A stretch of 64,000 bases of DNA from Clostridium sp. (GTDB taxonomy: Bacteria; Bacillota; Clostridia; Lachnospirales; Lachnospiraceae). The stretch is from NCBI GenBank assembly GCA_023664385.1, contig JAMPFU010000003.1, positions 100,093 to 164,092 on the forward strand, in the 5' to 3' direction. Shown in pieces: positions 44,866 through 55,925 of this stretch. The first letter of the stretch is position 1, and each line of letters begins with the position of its first letter. A program made the position numbers and the translations under genes. The notes beneath the pieces are model-generated. The model did no database searches. It worked only from the letters and a program-made list of their open reading frames with translations, and was not told the DNA's origin.

Positions 44866-46305
44866 CTAACCCTCCTGTATGTCATATGGTTCAAAATTAC
44901 AGTCTCGTTGTTCCTCAATTTTAATTATAATCCACGAAATTAATATTTGCCAGATAATCAGTCTCAACTCGTTTCCAATAGAATCCCGTACCCACCAAAG
45001 TACATTTATAAAAATCGGGGTAATATAAATTATTGCAATATAATTATTCTGAATAAAAGCATCTCTCATCTTTTTTGAAATAAATCCAAATCCTATTCCC
45101 ACCAATCCGGCAATGATATAACATTGTTGCCCAAAATTATAATATAATTCTCCTATATAAGAACCGCCTATCGCATGCTGTGTATCTATCATTTTTTGAA
45201 ATGTCGAGGCATGATTATAATAAGAAAACAAATTACCTATATCAGGCACAAGACTAACTAAAGAATATAAAAAGCCCTCTCCCCAAAATGGATTAAGAAC
45301 TGTTCCTTTTTGTTCAACCACCAAAAAAGGAGTAAAAATAGTCTCTCCAAATGATCCCATGGTTTCAAATAATATATTTATCCGCAGGCTATTCGATATA
45401 CATTCACCCATATGAGTAAAAAAATATTCTATTCCCGCTCCTCTTATTAGCATAATAACATCTATAAAAACCAATGCAGCATATCCTAATATACCATATA
45501 AAAGAAATCTTATTAAAGATACCCTTTTGCTTTCTGCCATAATAAAAATTACAAGCACAACAATTAAATTTACCATTTGATGTCCGCGCGAACCGGTCAA
45601 CATTACAACAAACCCATATAAAACAGCAAAATAAATAAAATTTTTCTTCTTTCCATACCCCAAATATAAGAAAATCATTGATGCATACCAAAAGCTGGCA
45701 ATCGCAGTAAAAATACCCGGAAGTCCTAAAGACCACGTCGATCTATACCCTCCTAAATAAGCATTTATTAACATCTTACCATCTATGAAAAACCGAAGCG
45801 GCGTAGATATCAAAAATAAAACCTGTCCAACATGCCTGCATATTTCCTTCTGGGAATATTGATTAACAGGAATACTATAATTATCATTTGAAAAGAAATA
45901 AAAAACAAGAATTCCAAGGAATGTAAAATTAATGACCCACAACGACAACTCCATTGTCTTTATTGCCGCATCCCTTGCCTCAAACATTTTTTTTACATAG
46001 TCATAATAATCATATTTATAGTTTGAAAACAATCCATTCATAACTACTTGTCCAAAATGGAACAAATAATTCAACATTACAAACAAAGATGCAGGCGTAA
46101 AAAGTCCCAATTTAAGCAACAAAATCATACTAATTTCCACTATAAAGTTTGTGGTTGACATAATTGCAAAAAATTTTGTCACATTATATTCATCCATTTG
46201 AGAAAAGTCAGACATTGTTATTATTAAATATTCTGTCAGCATCAAAGCCACATAGCATAATAAACAAATACATATATTAAATTTTCTTTTTGTTGTTTTA
46301 TTCAT
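44866..46305 (-). CDS. wzy: Polysaccharide polymerase Wzy
   Basis: 479 residues from the ATG with GAGG upstream; a TTG one codon earlier is less likely. About eleven membrane spans with a large outer loop near 280-370. The VVMLTGSRGHQMVNLIV segment resembles the Gly-Ser-Arg-Gly motif of O-antigen polymerases. In a Wzx/Wzy system it joins flipped repeat units on the outer face. A single Wzy and a single Wzx in the same operon support this role. Confidence 0.82.
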   Translation of the reverse strand: MNKTTKRKFNICICLLCYVALMLTEYLIITMSDFSQMDEYNVTKFFAIMSTTNFIVEISMILLLKLGLFTPASLFVMLNYLFHFGQVVMNGLFSNYKYDYYDYVKKMFEARDAAIKTMELSLWVINFTFLGILVFYFFSNDNYSIPVNQYSQKEICRHVGQVLFLISTPLRFFIDGKMLINAYLGGYRSTWSLGLPGIFTAIASFWYASMIFLYLGYGKKKNFIYFAVLYGFVVMLTGSRGHQMVNLIVVLVIFIMAESKRVSLIRFLLYGILGYAALVFIDVIMLIRGAGIEYFFTHMGECISNSLRINILFETMGSFGETIFTPFLVVEQKGTVLNPFWGEGFLYSLVSLVPDIGNLFSYYNHASTFQKMIDTQHAIGGSYIGELYYNFGQQCYIIAGLVGIGFGFISKKMRDAFIQNNYIAIIYITPIFINVLWWVRDSIGNELRLIIWQILISWIIIKIEEQRDCNFEPYDIQEG

Positions 46306-46340
46306 CAACTAATCCTCAAATGCATATTAAAACATGTGTT

Positions 46341-47528
46341 TTATTTATTTCGCTTGAACAGTGGTCTATAAATTTTATTGTATAAAATATTTTCAATTCT
46401 CTTTTTTGTTTTTTTCTTATCTGAACAAATTAAAAATGCTACTGGAAAAGAAAATTTATCTAGTAAACGTAAAAATTTTGTACTATTCCGATTTTTTTTT
46501 GCTGACTGAAAAATACAATTATTTTCCTTAACTGCATCCTCAATTTTACATTCTCTGGCATAAATTCTTTTACCTAACAAGGAAAAAAAATCGAATCCCT
46601 TATCAGAATTAATCATAACCAAGGATGTTCCTTTATCTTCATCTAAAGCTGTATCAACATGCGACACTCCCCAAAAATCTGCTAATGTAATATCCGATTG
46701 TCTTGGAAAATCCTTAAATAAGCAAGCTTCGCAGCAATCCCGCATATACAAATTTTGTTCTATATATCCTCTCATAAAAAGATCTGTATATCGATCCTTA
46801 ATATATTTCTTACCATTCAAAAAATCAATTCTTGTTGAAAATCGATTCCAACCATACGTTTTATTCTTAAACCACACTCTCTTCACTTTACTTCTATACT
46901 TCTTTTCCAAATACTCTAAATATTTGACATATGCCTTTGGAGAATTCGTCCCTCTACAGACAAAGTCTATAAGCAACAAATTATCAGGGCAATTGCCTAA
47001 CACTGATACAAGCCCCGCAACCTGACAAGGGGCAGCACAAAACACAACTAACCTTCCATCTGACAAAAGTTGTTTAACATCTCTATATACAAACCCCATG
47101 TCACTTTGAATATATTTTGATTGTCTTATTTTTTTTAGCCCCTGCTTACTGTGAACTATAACATGCTCAACCAAATGTTTTTCATTGTATTGCGCTCCTA
47201 CTAAAATGCCATTTCTCTCAAGCACGATATTGGCTAATTCAGAAAAAATCCCTCCTGATGTACTATTTAACCGTATTTCTTCATCATTGGACCATGCAGC
47301 AAAAACCTTTGGATTTTTCAAATGATTAAATGTTTCATTTTTATGCATAACCGGGCAATTATTTAAACACAAACCACAATTAACACATTGTTTTGAATCA
47401 ACACTTGGATACTTAAATCCATCTTCTGCTGTTTTCATGAAAATGCAATTTTTAGGGCAATTATTAACACAAGCCCAACAGCCTGTACATTTATTTTTAT
47501 CAACAACATTAACTGTTTTTACTTCCAT
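46341..47528 (-). CDS. FrhB-like coenzyme F420 hydrogenase/dehydrogenase beta-subunit family protein with two 4Fe-4S clusters
   Basis: 395 residues. Two ferredoxin motifs, [15 protein letters not shown] (14-28) and [12 protein letters not shown] (48-59), precede an FrhB/FdhB C-terminal domain with [16 protein letters not shown] and [11 protein letters not shown]. Proteins of this family often accompany polysaccharide pyruvyl transferases in glycan loci, and one is present 4 kb away (51386-52573). The reaction in glycan synthesis is not established; a redox step on a sugar or pyruvyl group is plausible. It overlaps the acyltransferase upstream by 10 bases. Confidence 0.85.
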   Translation of the reverse strand: MEVKTVNVVDKNKCTGCWACVNNCPKNCIFMKTAEDGFKYPSVDSKQCVNCGLCLNNCPVMHKNETFNHLKNPKVFAAWSNDEEIRLNSTSGGIFSELANIVLERNGILVGAQYNEKHLVEHVIVHSKQGLKKIRQSKYIQSDMGFVYRDVKQLLSDGRLVVFCAAPCQVAGLVSVLGNCPDNLLLIDFVCRGTNSPKAYVKYLEYLEKKYRSKVKRVWFKNKTYGWNRFSTRIDFLNGKKYIKDRYTDLFMRGYIEQNLYMRDCCEACLFKDFPRQSDITLADFWGVSHVDTALDEDKGTSLVMINSDKGFDFFSLLGKRIYARECKIEDAVKENNCIFQSAKKNRNSTKFLRLLDKFSFPVAFLICSDKKKTKKRIENILYNKIYRPLFKRNK

Positions 47529-48130
47529 TTTACTTCTCTCCGTAATATTTTAGCAGGGACGCCAGCCACTAATGCTCCCGCAGGCACATCTTTTGTAACA
47601 ACACTTCCTGCTGCAATAACCGCACCATCTCCAATATGAACTCCTTTTAATATAATTGCACGAGTTCCTATCCATACATGATTTCCTATATACACAGGCG
47701 CACTAATATTAAAACCTTCCATATCAATTTTATGAAAATCAGAATCCATAATAGTTACGTCATGCGATATAGCAACGTCGTAGCCAATCTCTATACACTC
47801 TTTACATCTGATTTTCACATTAGAATTGCAAAATCCGCTTCCTAATTTAAGGTTTCCTCCTGAAAAAACAATGATATCTGCCCCATAATACATCTGGAAT
47901 CCTTTTTCTACTCTCAAAATTGAGCCTGCATCCAAACGCAAAATAGAGCTTCTTCCATTCTTCTTTATGCAGTTTGCATTAAGCACAAGCTTTCCCCCTA
48001 AATCTATCTTAGCATCCTTATCTAAAATTATGCAAGTGCCATGTTGTGGAAGAATTTTGCCCCCATTTCGCACTATTTTTTTACAAAAAAAATTGTATCC
48101 TATAATCTTAAACAAATTATAGTTTTTCAT
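47519..48130 (-). CDS. Left-handed beta-helix acyltransferase (hexapeptide repeat)
   Basis: 203 residues. A run of hexapeptide-type turns fills 70-195, with the catalytic-type His in [17 protein letters not shown] and the [19 protein letters not shown] signature and AIIA...PAKILR C-terminus of the maltose/galactoside acetyltransferase class. It should O-acetylate a sugar using acetyl-CoA. It overlaps the SGNH-like gene by 14 bases and the FrhB-like gene by 10. Confidence 0.88.
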   Translation of the reverse strand: MKNYNLFKIIGYNFFCKKIVRNGGKILPQHGTCIILDKDAKIDLGGKLVLNANCIKKNGRSSILRLDAGSILRVEKGFQMYYGADIIVFSGGNLKLGSGFCNSNVKIRCKECIEIGYDVAISHDVTIMDSDFHKIDMEGFNISAPVYIGNHVWIGTRAIILKGVHIGDGAVIAAGSVVTKDVPAGALVAGVPAKILRREVKWK

Positions 48131-49052
48131 AAGCGTCCTCCATATCTTTTATAAACACATTATAAAATTTTTTTTGCCCTTTCTCATTTAAGAAATCAGA
48201 ATTCATGTATAAATCATAATTTACAAATCTACTATCATTACTATAATCCAAAATAGGAATATTGATGCTATTTGCTTTGTTTATATTATCATATAAACAA
48301 ATATCCAGCAAATCTGAAGGCATCATTTTTTTTAATATTTCTGATATCGGCGGAATAACAATAACAGGCATTAAATCATGTTCTTTACAAAATAAAATCA
48401 TATCATTTACAACTTTTACATTTGTTTCAAACGAACCTACGATGTCCTTAGTGACAGATTTTAAATCAAATCTTTCCATTCCAAATTGTTTCTGCCATCC
48501 TTCAATTCTTTTCTGTGCTTCCTCCCTACATCTTTTTTCCGTGGCAACTATATCCTCAACAGCTTCTGATACATCCTTAAATACATATCTTATATTTTTA
48601 GGGTTGTCTAGTAATGGAAATTTTAACTTTATTATTTTTTTTAAAGCAGTATAATTTAATATATATTGTTTATCAAGAAAAAAATAATACTTAGTATCCG
48701 CCCTGTCATTTTCATCGACAAAAAAGAAAGAACAATGTGCTATCACCAATGCAATTTTACACCCTTTCTGCATCTTTGAAATATACTGCTTTATAATACG
48801 AAAGTCATATGATAATGACTGTGGTTGCAGAGCGAAATTAAATGCGTTTAAATCAGAGCTATACTGCAATGCGTATTTGGCATGTGAACTTCCGGTATTT
48901 GCCAATTGAATGTGATTAGGAACATTATTAAATTTTTCAATCTGACTTATAGAATTCAAATAGTATGTAGTACCTTTATATAACTGATTAAAAATTAGGA
49001 AAAAAATAACAATCAGCACTATTATGATAATACACAATATACCATATTTCAT
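48117..49052 (-). CDS. Membrane-anchored SGNH-like acyl-transfer or esterase protein
   Basis: 311 residues from ATG, which overlaps the SDR stop as ATGA; a longer TTG start is less likely. One N-terminal membrane span (about 5-27) with the rest outside. The [11 protein letters not shown] segment supplies a Gly-x-Ser nucleophile-like site and the C-terminus has [15 protein letters not shown], similar to the Asp/His block of SGNH, DltD and AlgJ-like proteins. It could transfer or remove acetyl groups on the exported polymer, working with the acyltransferases nearby. The pseudogene at 33251-34112 seems to be a distant relative. Confidence 0.7.
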   Translation of the reverse strand: MKYGILCIIIIVLIVIFFLIFNQLYKGTTYYLNSISQIEKFNNVPNHIQLANTGSSHAKYALQYSSDLNAFNFALQPQSLSYDFRIIKQYISKMQKGCKIALVIAHCSFFFVDENDRADTKYYFFLDKQYILNYTALKKIIKLKFPLLDNPKNIRYVFKDVSEAVEDIVATEKRCREEAQKRIEGWQKQFGMERFDLKSVTKDIVGSFETNVKVVNDMILFCKEHDLMPVIVIPPISEILKKMMPSDLLDICLYDNINKANSINIPILDYSNDSRFVNYDLYMNSDFLNEKGQKKFYNVFIKDMEDAYEKL

Positions 49053-49864
49053 CTTAAACAATCTCCTTCATCACATGGTATTACAGCTCCATTAATACAT
49101 TTCGACGCATCACTTAACAAAAAAGCAACAACCTCTGCTATTTCTTCCGGAAGAAGAACACGGCCTCCCCTAGTGTTATTATATAAATTTCCTTTGGTAT
49201 CAATATTATTAATATTTGATGCTACCATTCCCGGTGCGACACCATTGATGCGAATTCCCTTTTTTATCAGTTCCCGTCCCAATCCACATGTATAATTAAT
49301 CAAACCTGCTTTGCTTATACCATAAGGATGCACATCTCCCATCAAGCCTCTATTTGATATCATCATTACAATATTGCCTTTTATTCCATTACATAGACAT
49401 TTATCTACAAATTGATTTGTCAAAAAATAAACACCCTTCAAATTTGTGGCAATGGTCTGGTCAAAATCAATTTCAGTATAGTTTAGTTCTTTTTTTTGCA
49501 GATAAGTACCTGCATTATTAACAAGGCTATCTGGCATTTGTCCAAATATTTTTTCTGCCTCATCAAGCATTTTATTCATATTTCGTACTTCTGATAAATC
49601 TCTTACAACATACTTACAATTCTCGCCAATTCTTTCTACTGCATTTTGTAATTTTTGTTCATTTCTCCCAACAATAACAACTTTTGCTCCACATTCAACA
49701 CATTTTTGTGCAATTGCGAAACCAATTCCGCTACTGCCTCCTGTAACAATAATATTTCTTCCTTTCAACACATCATTTGCTTTCACGCATGTTACAGTGG
49801 TATACACTACACCACCATTCTTTATATAAGAAAAAAAATTTTTCATCCATTTTGTTAAACCCAT
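49049..49864 (-). CDS. Short-chain dehydrogenase/reductase
   Basis: 271 residues, classical SDR: TGGSSGIGFAIAQ near 36-48, NNAG near 110, the catalytic Ser in MMISNRGL, and YGISKAGLINYTCGLG with Tyr and Lys. The RINGVAPGMVASN motif follows. An NAD(P)-dependent oxidation or reduction of a sugar or its precursor in the locus is likely, but the substrate is unknown. AAAGGAG precedes the ATG. Confidence 0.85.
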   Translation of the reverse strand: MGLTKWMKNFFSYIKNGGVVYTTVTCVKANDVLKGRNIIVTGGSSGIGFAIAQKCVECGAKVVIVGRNEQKLQNAVERIGENCKYVVRDLSEVRNMNKMLDEAEKIFGQMPDSLVNNAGTYLQKKELNYTEIDFDQTIATNLKGVYFLTNQFVDKCLCNGIKGNIVMMISNRGLMGDVHPYGISKAGLINYTCGLGRELIKKGIRINGVAPGMVASNINNIDTKGNLYNNTRGGRVLLPEEIAEVVAFLLSDASKCINGAVIPCDEGDCLR

Positions 49865-49866
49865 AT

Positions 49867-51384
49867 CTATTTTTTCTCCTTTCTAATTTTATGTAGAAAA
49901 TTATAAACCATTTTTTTGTCCTCTTGATCAAATGCCATAAACCATGCGTTGAAAATATATATCAAAGCATAAATTATACACACTAAAAACAAATATACCC
50001 AATTTGTTACATCAACCTTCCAACTAATAAATAAACCTATAACCGCAGTTGGCATCATTTTTAATACTATCATTGCCGCATTTTTCAGAAAACATATAAC
50101 ATCAATGTTTGCAATTTTATAATAATAAATATTCAAAACCAAAATCTGTCCAACAAACATTGTTATAAAAGTTCCAAATGCACTTCCAATCTCACCTAGT
50201 TTATAACATAATGGAATAGAAATAATAATATTAGATATACATATAATGAAGTATATAAAATTCAACTTTCCATGAAGATTTTTTGCACGCATAATTTCTA
50301 TACCAATATTTTCTGATAATGATAAAACAATTGGTAATATCAGCAAAATTCCTATCCAATATGCATTTTTAAATTGATTGCCTGCCCATAATTTTATAAA
50401 GTCATTTCCAAATAAACAAAAACCTATAAATACCATCCATGCAATAAAAAATTGTATACGACTGACTTTAACAAAAAGCTTGTTTATACCTTCTACATCA
50501 TTATTATTTACAAGTGAATGCACCCGTGGTGCAAAAACATTTGAAATACAGCCACAAAACTGCACATAATAAGTATTTATTTGACTTCCTATCGTATATA
50601 CAGCCACAGCACCGCTGCCTATAATTCGAATCAGTATGAATTTATCTACTTGCCAATTAATTTGATCCATCAACATTTGAAGAAAGATAAATGCCGAAAA
50701 TCCAAACATTCCTTTAAAAAGTTTTACATCAAACCCTTTAAAATCAAATTCTATTTTCAAACATTTCAAACAATAAAATATGTCTGCAAAAAAAGTTATT
50801 AACGTCAGTGAAGTAACTACGATCACTACTGCTATTGTTTTATGTCCGAGATACAATAACGGAATTGTAATAAGTGGATTTGCAATTGTACTTAATAAGT
50901 CAACACCCCGTTGAAACAAAAATTTTTCTCTACTGGTAATAAATGCTGAAAAAACACTTTTCGGCATTGACACCGCCAAATTAAAACACATAATTGCAAG
51001 CAGTATTTGTGCCAATTTCAATTCTGTATCACTTATTTTATTTCCCAAAACAAAACGCACATTGCAGGTCATCCAACCGCCGATAACAATTATAATTGCT
51101 GCAATAATTGTAAAAATTGTAATAAACATGCCATTTAGTTTTTTTATCATTTGATAGTCATCTTTGGCTTTGTATTGTGAATAAAATTTTATATAAGCAC
51201 TACCAAACCCAAAGCTAAGTACCGACAAATAACCTATAACCGAACTACATGTACTGTAAACACCATACTCATTTGCGCCTACCATTTTCAAGAGAATCGG
51301 GGTATAAACTAGGTTGATTATCACTTTCAATGCCAAGGATAAATATGATAAAATAACTCCTGCTTTAATTTGATTTACTTTCAT
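49867..51384 (-). CDS. wzx: Wzx-type polysaccharide flippase
   Basis: 505 residues from the ATG with AAGGAA upstream, inside the end of the pyruvyl transferase gene. About fourteen membrane spans across the whole length, with the MATE/PST-type N-terminus (GVILSYLSLALKVIINLVYTP). It moves undecaprenyl-PP-linked repeat units to the outer face for Wzy. The presence of Wzx here and an ABC exporter in locus A shows that two polymers are handled separately. Confidence 0.9.
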   Translation of the reverse strand: MKVNQIKAGVILSYLSLALKVIINLVYTPILLKMVGANEYGVYSTCSSVIGYLSVLSFGFGSAYIKFYSQYKAKDDYQMIKKLNGMFITIFTIIAAIIIVIGGWMTCNVRFVLGNKISDTELKLAQILLAIMCFNLAVSMPKSVFSAFITSREKFLFQRGVDLLSTIANPLITIPLLYLGHKTIAVVIVVTSLTLITFFADIFYCLKCLKIEFDFKGFDVKLFKGMFGFSAFIFLQMLMDQINWQVDKFILIRIIGSGAVAVYTIGSQINTYYVQFCGCISNVFAPRVHSLVNNNDVEGINKLFVKVSRIQFFIAWMVFIGFCLFGNDFIKLWAGNQFKNAYWIGILLILPIVLSLSENIGIEIMRAKNLHGKLNFIYFIICISNIIISIPLCYKLGEIGSAFGTFITMFVGQILVLNIYYYKIANIDVICFLKNAAMIVLKMMPTAVIGLFISWKVDVTNWVYLFLVCIIYALIYIFNAWFMAFDQEDKKMVYNFLHKIRKEKK

Positions 51385-51385
51385 C

Positions 51386-52573
51386 TCATTCCTTCTTTCC
51401 AAGGTTTTCAATCAAATTTGTCAAGCCTTTAATTTTCTCGGGATATTCCTGCATTTTCATTTTTAATGTATTTATAATATTCATTTCATTTTCTTGCAGC
51501 CACAGAAATGAATCCAGTAATTCTGTGTCTTCTTTTAAATCCGCAACGTCTAGCACATACTTTCCCGATGTTCCAAACAAATCCTTGGCAATTCCTTCAG
51601 CCTTAACAGAATACCCCGTTACAATGGTCGGAACACAAGATGAATATGCAGCAATAGAAGCATGCGTACGTGCTGCAATCATATATTTGCATTTTGATAT
51701 ACAATATTTCAATTCCATAGCATTTAATGTTTTGTGTTCATCAACAAGCACAACTCTGTCACCATATTCTTTGTACCTTGCTTTAAATATTTTAAGTGTA
51801 TCTAAATCATCATAATTATCATTCACAACATGAGGAATTAACAAAATGGTATACTCTGTTTCTTTTAAAATATATTCAATTAGTATTTCATAATTTTTAA
51901 GGATAGAATTTTTTTTGCCTTCATATTTTAAAATTAATGGGCTTATATTAATTCCTACACACACTTGTCCCTCATCAATTGGTGCTACTTCACATTTTTT
52001 TCTTTCCAAAACAAACGCTGAATCCGGAATATAATACACATTTTCTTTTATTCCTGCATTTTCTAAATTTTGCAGGGTAATTGTTTCTCTGACTGTAATT
52101 AAATCATATGACAATAAGTCATCTACTACAGTTCTATCCGAAAGAATATCCTTATTAATGGAACAGCCAATCAGGGCAGTTTTTACCCCTGTTTTTTTTA
52201 ATTCACGATTTAAAAAACCCAGCCATTGCGGCTGTCCATCATAACAATAATTATCCCCACCTATAGAACATGCAATATCAACACCTGATCTGAACATTTT
52301 TTGATACTCAAAGCGATAATAATGTTCAGCATTTTGCCTTATCTTGCGTAATATTTTAAACCATATACGCCTAAAAAAAGTATCTTCAATATGATAAATT
52401 GGAATAAATTGTATCGGTGTGTCCTTTACATATTTTTCTTCATCATTTATATCCTCACAGTAATTAATAATTATATTTCTTCCTGAAGCGCTTAACAGAG
52501 AACCTATTGTCCTTAACAATGCTTCACAGCCATGATTTTTACTGGTACCATTTGCATATAATCCAATTTTCAT
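51386..52573 (-). CDS. Polysaccharide pyruvyl transferase family protein
   Basis: 395 residues. It opens with MKIGLYANGTSKNHGCEALL and has SGVDIACSIGGDNYCYDG, ALIGCSIN, the SYDLITVRETIT motif and RTHASIAAYSSCVPTI, as in the WcaK/CsaB pyruvyl transferase family. Such enzymes attach a pyruvyl ketal from PEP to a sugar, adding negative charge. It is surrounded by Wzx, an FrhB-like protein and glycosyltransferases of locus B. The acceptor sugar cannot be read from sequence. Confidence 0.85.
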   Translation of the reverse strand: MKIGLYANGTSKNHGCEALLRTIGSLLSASGRNIIINYCEDINDEEKYVKDTPIQFIPIYHIEDTFFRRIWFKILRKIRQNAEHYYRFEYQKMFRSGVDIACSIGGDNYCYDGQPQWLGFLNRELKKTGVKTALIGCSINKDILSDRTVVDDLLSYDLITVRETITLQNLENAGIKENVYYIPDSAFVLERKKCEVAPIDEGQVCVGINISPLILKYEGKKNSILKNYEILIEYILKETEYTILLIPHVVNDNYDDLDTLKIFKARYKEYGDRVVLVDEHKTLNAMELKYCISKCKYMIAARTHASIAAYSSCVPTIVTGYSVKAEGIAKDLFGTSGKYVLDVADLKEDTELLDSFLWLQENEMNIINTLKMKMQEYPEKIKGLTNLIENLGKKE

Positions 52574-52577
52574 AAAT

Positions 52578-53591
52578 TCACCTATAACCTATCATTTTCT
52601 TTACAATTTCTTTTACACACATTTCGATTTTTCTTTTTAACCAACTAAAATGAATATATATTTCAAAAAAAATCTGACAATTAAAATTCTTCCATATTAT
52701 CTTTTTATACCCATGCAAATATTTTTCAAATTCATGTTTTATAATATAACTTCTTAACCGTTTACGCACATCATATGGCATTTCAGTAATATAATACACA
52801 TAATTCGATGCATTATTTGCCAGTGCGCAAGCAGCTATATATTCCTCTTTCATAGAATTTTTTTTGTAACGTTCAATCCATTTCCCAACAACAAAAAACA
52901 TAGTTATAAATTTTTTTGCCCTTTTTTCCGTCATGGCAGAATCAACCCGATTTACATTGTATACATAATATTTATTTTCAATATACCTTGCGTTTGAGCT
53001 TTCAAGGCATACGTGAAACACCCAATCTGCATCCTCTCCAATTTTAATCTTTGAGTCGAACATTATTTTATTTTTACGAACAATGTCCCCATTAACGAAC
53101 ATCAAGCAAACAGACCAATTACTATTTGCCACAAATTCAACAAGCTGCATTCTGGATAATTTTTCTTCGTTGTATTCACACCGTTTTTTTGTTTGACATT
53201 TTCCGGACGGATAGCAGATTGTATAGCTTTTTGCCAGGTACACACTTACATTTTCATTTCTTTTAATATCATTGTATAATGCTTCCAATAAAAAACAATC
53301 TTCCCATGAATCATCACTATCTATAAAGGTAATATAATCACCTGTACTTCTACAGATTCCGACATTCCTGGCACTGGATACACCTCCATTTTCCTTATTA
53401 AGCAATATAATTCTTTCATCTTCCTCACAATATCTTCTACATATTTCTTCTGTATTATCGGTTGAACCATCATTAACTAATATCAATTCCCAAAATTCAT
53501 AAGTCTGACTTATAACACCTTTTATACAATTTTCAATATATTGTGCAGTATTATACATTGGAACTATAATGCTGTATTTCAGTTTGTGCAT
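52578..53591 (-). CDS. Family 2 glycosyltransferase
   Basis: 337 residues from the ATG with GGAGAGG upstream. The GT-A N-terminus YSIIVPMYNTAQYIENC, LILVNDGSTDNTEEI and the DxD-containing TFIDSDDSWED are canonical, and IKIGEDADWVFHVC holds the late acidic motif. The C-terminal 100 residues are basic and hydrophobic, probably resting on the membrane. It builds one linkage of the locus B repeat. Confidence 0.9.
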   Translation of the reverse strand: MHKLKYSIIVPMYNTAQYIENCIKGVISQTYEFWELILVNDGSTDNTEEICRRYCEEDERIILLNKENGGVSSARNVGICRSTGDYITFIDSDDSWEDCFLLEALYNDIKRNENVSVYLAKSYTICYPSGKCQTKKRCEYNEEKLSRMQLVEFVANSNWSVCLMFVNGDIVRKNKIMFDSKIKIGEDADWVFHVCLESSNARYIENKYYVYNVNRVDSAMTEKRAKKFITMFFVVGKWIERYKKNSMKEEYIAACALANNASNYVYYITEMPYDVRKRLRSYIIKHEFEKYLHGYKKIIWKNFNCQIFFEIYIHFSWLKRKIEMCVKEIVKKMIGYR

Positions 53592-53601
53592 TTTTCCTCT
53601 C

Positions 53602-54708
53602 CTAATTGTTTTCAATATAAATTTCTTTCAAATCATCAACCGTTCTATTAATGGAATATTCGCTTTCTTTTACTTTACCAAAATAAGCCTGTCTGTCCGG
53701 CATTTGTGAAAAAGCGTTGACTATATTTTCTGCCCAAAAATCCGCATCACACTCCAACGGAAGATATGAAATTAATGGCGTTATTTTTACTTCCTCCGTA
53801 ACCGTATCGGAAACAAAGCAATATAATCCTGATGCTTGTGCCTCAATAAGTGAAATCGGCAAGCCTTCATAAATGGAAGGAAATAAAAAAATATCCATAC
53901 AATTTAATATCTCATCCACATTTCCTACTGCCCCCATAAAAATAACATTATTAACTATTTGTTTATCTCGTGCATATTGTTCTATATCAGTTTTTAGTTT
54001 TCCTTCTCCAATTAGTAAAAGACAAATATTTTTTTTCTTTTGTAGCAGTTTTTCAAAAATATCAATTATTTTTTTATGATTTTTAGGATAAGAAAACCTC
54101 CCTACATGCCCTATTATCATTTCATCTTCATTGATTCCTAATTCATCTCTTATTTCTTGTCTTTTATTATAGTTAAAGCGAAATCTGTCAATATCTATCC
54201 CATTACTTATAATCTGTACATTTGCTTTCTTTCCAAACATCCAATAGGCAGCGTTTTGCGAACACGCCAAATACGTTGTTGCATACCTACAAATAACAAG
54301 TCTATGGACTTTATGCAAAACCAAATGCATCCAACTTCCTTTTGCAAAGCCTGTACTATGTCCATGAATTATAATTTTAAGAGCTCCTGCCCTTTTTGCA
54401 GCTTTTAAAGGTTCTATATAAGATAACGAGGATTCATGCATATGCACCGCCGCATACTCTTTTACATGTTTTTCAAAAAATAACCTTAATTTCTTCTTGT
54501 TTTGATATATTCCCTGCCTCCTCGATGGTACCCTATAGATTCTTCCTCCTAGCCTTTCAATTTCTTCGTCATATGCTCCCTGTTTTTCTGTGTGCACTAA
54601 GAAATCAAATTGCATCTCTGAACGATCCAATTTACGATAAACATTCATAATAAAAGTTTCAAGTCCACCACGATTCATGCTAGACACAATCTGCAAAATC
54701 TTTATCAT
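53602..54708 (-). CDS. Family 4 glycosyltransferase
   Basis: 368 residues from the ATG with GAGG upstream. The GT-B N-terminal KILQIVSSMNRGGLETFIMN and the C-terminal donor motif FLFPSIYEGLPISLIEAQASG (the EGLP...E block) define GT4. GHVGRFSYPKNHKK marks the second Rossmann domain. A retaining transferase in the locus B repeat; donor unknown. Confidence 0.92.
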   Translation of the reverse strand: MIKILQIVSSMNRGGLETFIMNVYRKLDRSEMQFDFLVHTEKQGAYDEEIERLGGRIYRVPSRRQGIYQNKKKLRLFFEKHVKEYAAVHMHESSLSYIEPLKAAKRAGALKIIIHGHSTGFAKGSWMHLVLHKVHRLVICRYATTYLACSQNAAYWMFGKKANVQIISNGIDIDRFRFNYNKRQEIRDELGINEDEMIIGHVGRFSYPKNHKKIIDIFEKLLQKKKNICLLLIGEGKLKTDIEQYARDKQIVNNVIFMGAVGNVDEILNCMDIFLFPSIYEGLPISLIEAQASGLYCFVSDTVTEEVKITPLISYLPLECDADFWAENIVNAFSQMPDRQAYFGKVKESEYSINRTVDDLKEIYIENN

Positions 54709-54727
54709 ATTCAACCTCAATAATTAA

Positions 54728-55915
54728 CTATACTTTTAATTCGTTCTCATTTAAAAATTTTTCAAAGAAACTACGTCGACGTTGCTCCAATAAATCTGTT
54801 TCGTATTTTTTTGCTTCATTGAAATTTCTCTTTGCCTGTCCCTTCATAGTGTCAGAGTCAATTTTCAAAAGCAAATCTTCAATCTGCTTCGGTACATTTT
54901 TTCTTCTTTTAAAAATCCAATTTTCATCAAGCAACTCAGGAATACCTGCTACATCCGAGCCAATACATAGTAATCCTCTGCTCATTGCCTCAATCACTGC
55001 CCTTGGAAGCCCCTCCTGAAAGCTCGGTTGAATATAAACATCCATCTCGTCTAATAATTCAATCACTTTGTTATGTGCTAAGCTACCATGAAAAATGACA
55101 TAATCCTCTAATTCGTATTTTTGTGTAATTTCCTTTAAAAATTTAGGGTCACCCGGACCTACTAAATGATATGAAAAATTCAAATTGCCACTTTTCTTTA
55201 ACCTTGCCATAGCTTTTAATACAAACTGTTGTCCCTTATATTTTACATTAACAGCGGCAACAGTACACAACTGGAACGTGTATTTTTTATTTTGTATTTC
55301 CTTTATTTTATCAAGACGACTATTTATGGTTGTCTCACTATGCTTATTCAGCAAGACATTTGAAACATTTGTTGTTTCTCCTTTTGTAGGATAGCGCCGT
55401 TGCAGAAACTTTTTTGTAACATAAACTACATATGGAGCATATTTAATCTCATATCGCATTCTTCCAAAAAGCGGAAACGCAACTACTTTTCCAAATAATC
55501 CTTTATTCCAAAAGGAATCCCTCACGCACCCTACAACCTCAATCAAATATTTCTTGCTATGTTTTCTACAATATTTTGCTGCAATCAGCCCCAAGAAACT
55601 ATCTAACCGAATAATTATATACTCGCTATTTGATGCATATTTATATACAATCTTCTTTATTTTAAAATAATTTTTGCAGAAACTGATTGGTGTAAAAATA
55701 CCAATTTCATTTACAAACTTTATTGAAGTACCCGATGCCTTTACAAGGTCTCTCTCACTTTGTGATGAACCCATCTGCCCGCATCGATTTAATATGTTCA
55801 ATTCACCAAAGCAATCTACATACCGTTTTTTTAAAATTTCATAAGATAAGTTTGTTGTATATACATTTCCCTCTTTTATATAACTTCTAAAATCGTGAAC
55901 AAATAAACATGCCAT
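54728..55915 (-). CDS. Family 4 glycosyltransferase
   Basis: 395 residues. The N-terminal domain is long and basic; the C-terminal domain has LCTVAAVNVKYKGQQFVLKA and the donor motif YIQPSFQEGLPRAVIEAMSR. ATG start with AGGTGG upstream. It lies 19 bases before the next GT4 gene and 10 bases after the hexapeptide protein. It adds a further residue to the locus B repeat. Confidence 0.9.
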   Translation of the reverse strand: MACLFVHDFRSYIKEGNVYTTNLSYEILKKRYVDCFGELNILNRCGQMGSSQSERDLVKASGTSIKFVNEIGIFTPISFCKNYFKIKKIVYKYASNSEYIIIRLDSFLGLIAAKYCRKHSKKYLIEVVGCVRDSFWNKGLFGKVVAFPLFGRMRYEIKYAPYVVYVTKKFLQRRYPTKGETTNVSNVLLNKHSETTINSRLDKIKEIQNKKYTFQLCTVAAVNVKYKGQQFVLKAMARLKKSGNLNFSYHLVGPGDPKFLKEITQKYELEDYVIFHGSLAHNKVIELLDEMDVYIQPSFQEGLPRAVIEAMSRGLLCIGSDVAGIPELLDENWIFKRRKNVPKQIEDLLLKIDSDTMKGQAKRNFNEAKKYETDLLEQRRRSFFEKFLNENELKV

Positions 55916-55925
55916 AGCTTTCCAC

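Noticed and set aside
48117..49052. Calling this gene dltD
   Set aside because: No dltA, dltB or dltC accompanies it, and only the general SGNH pattern is visible.
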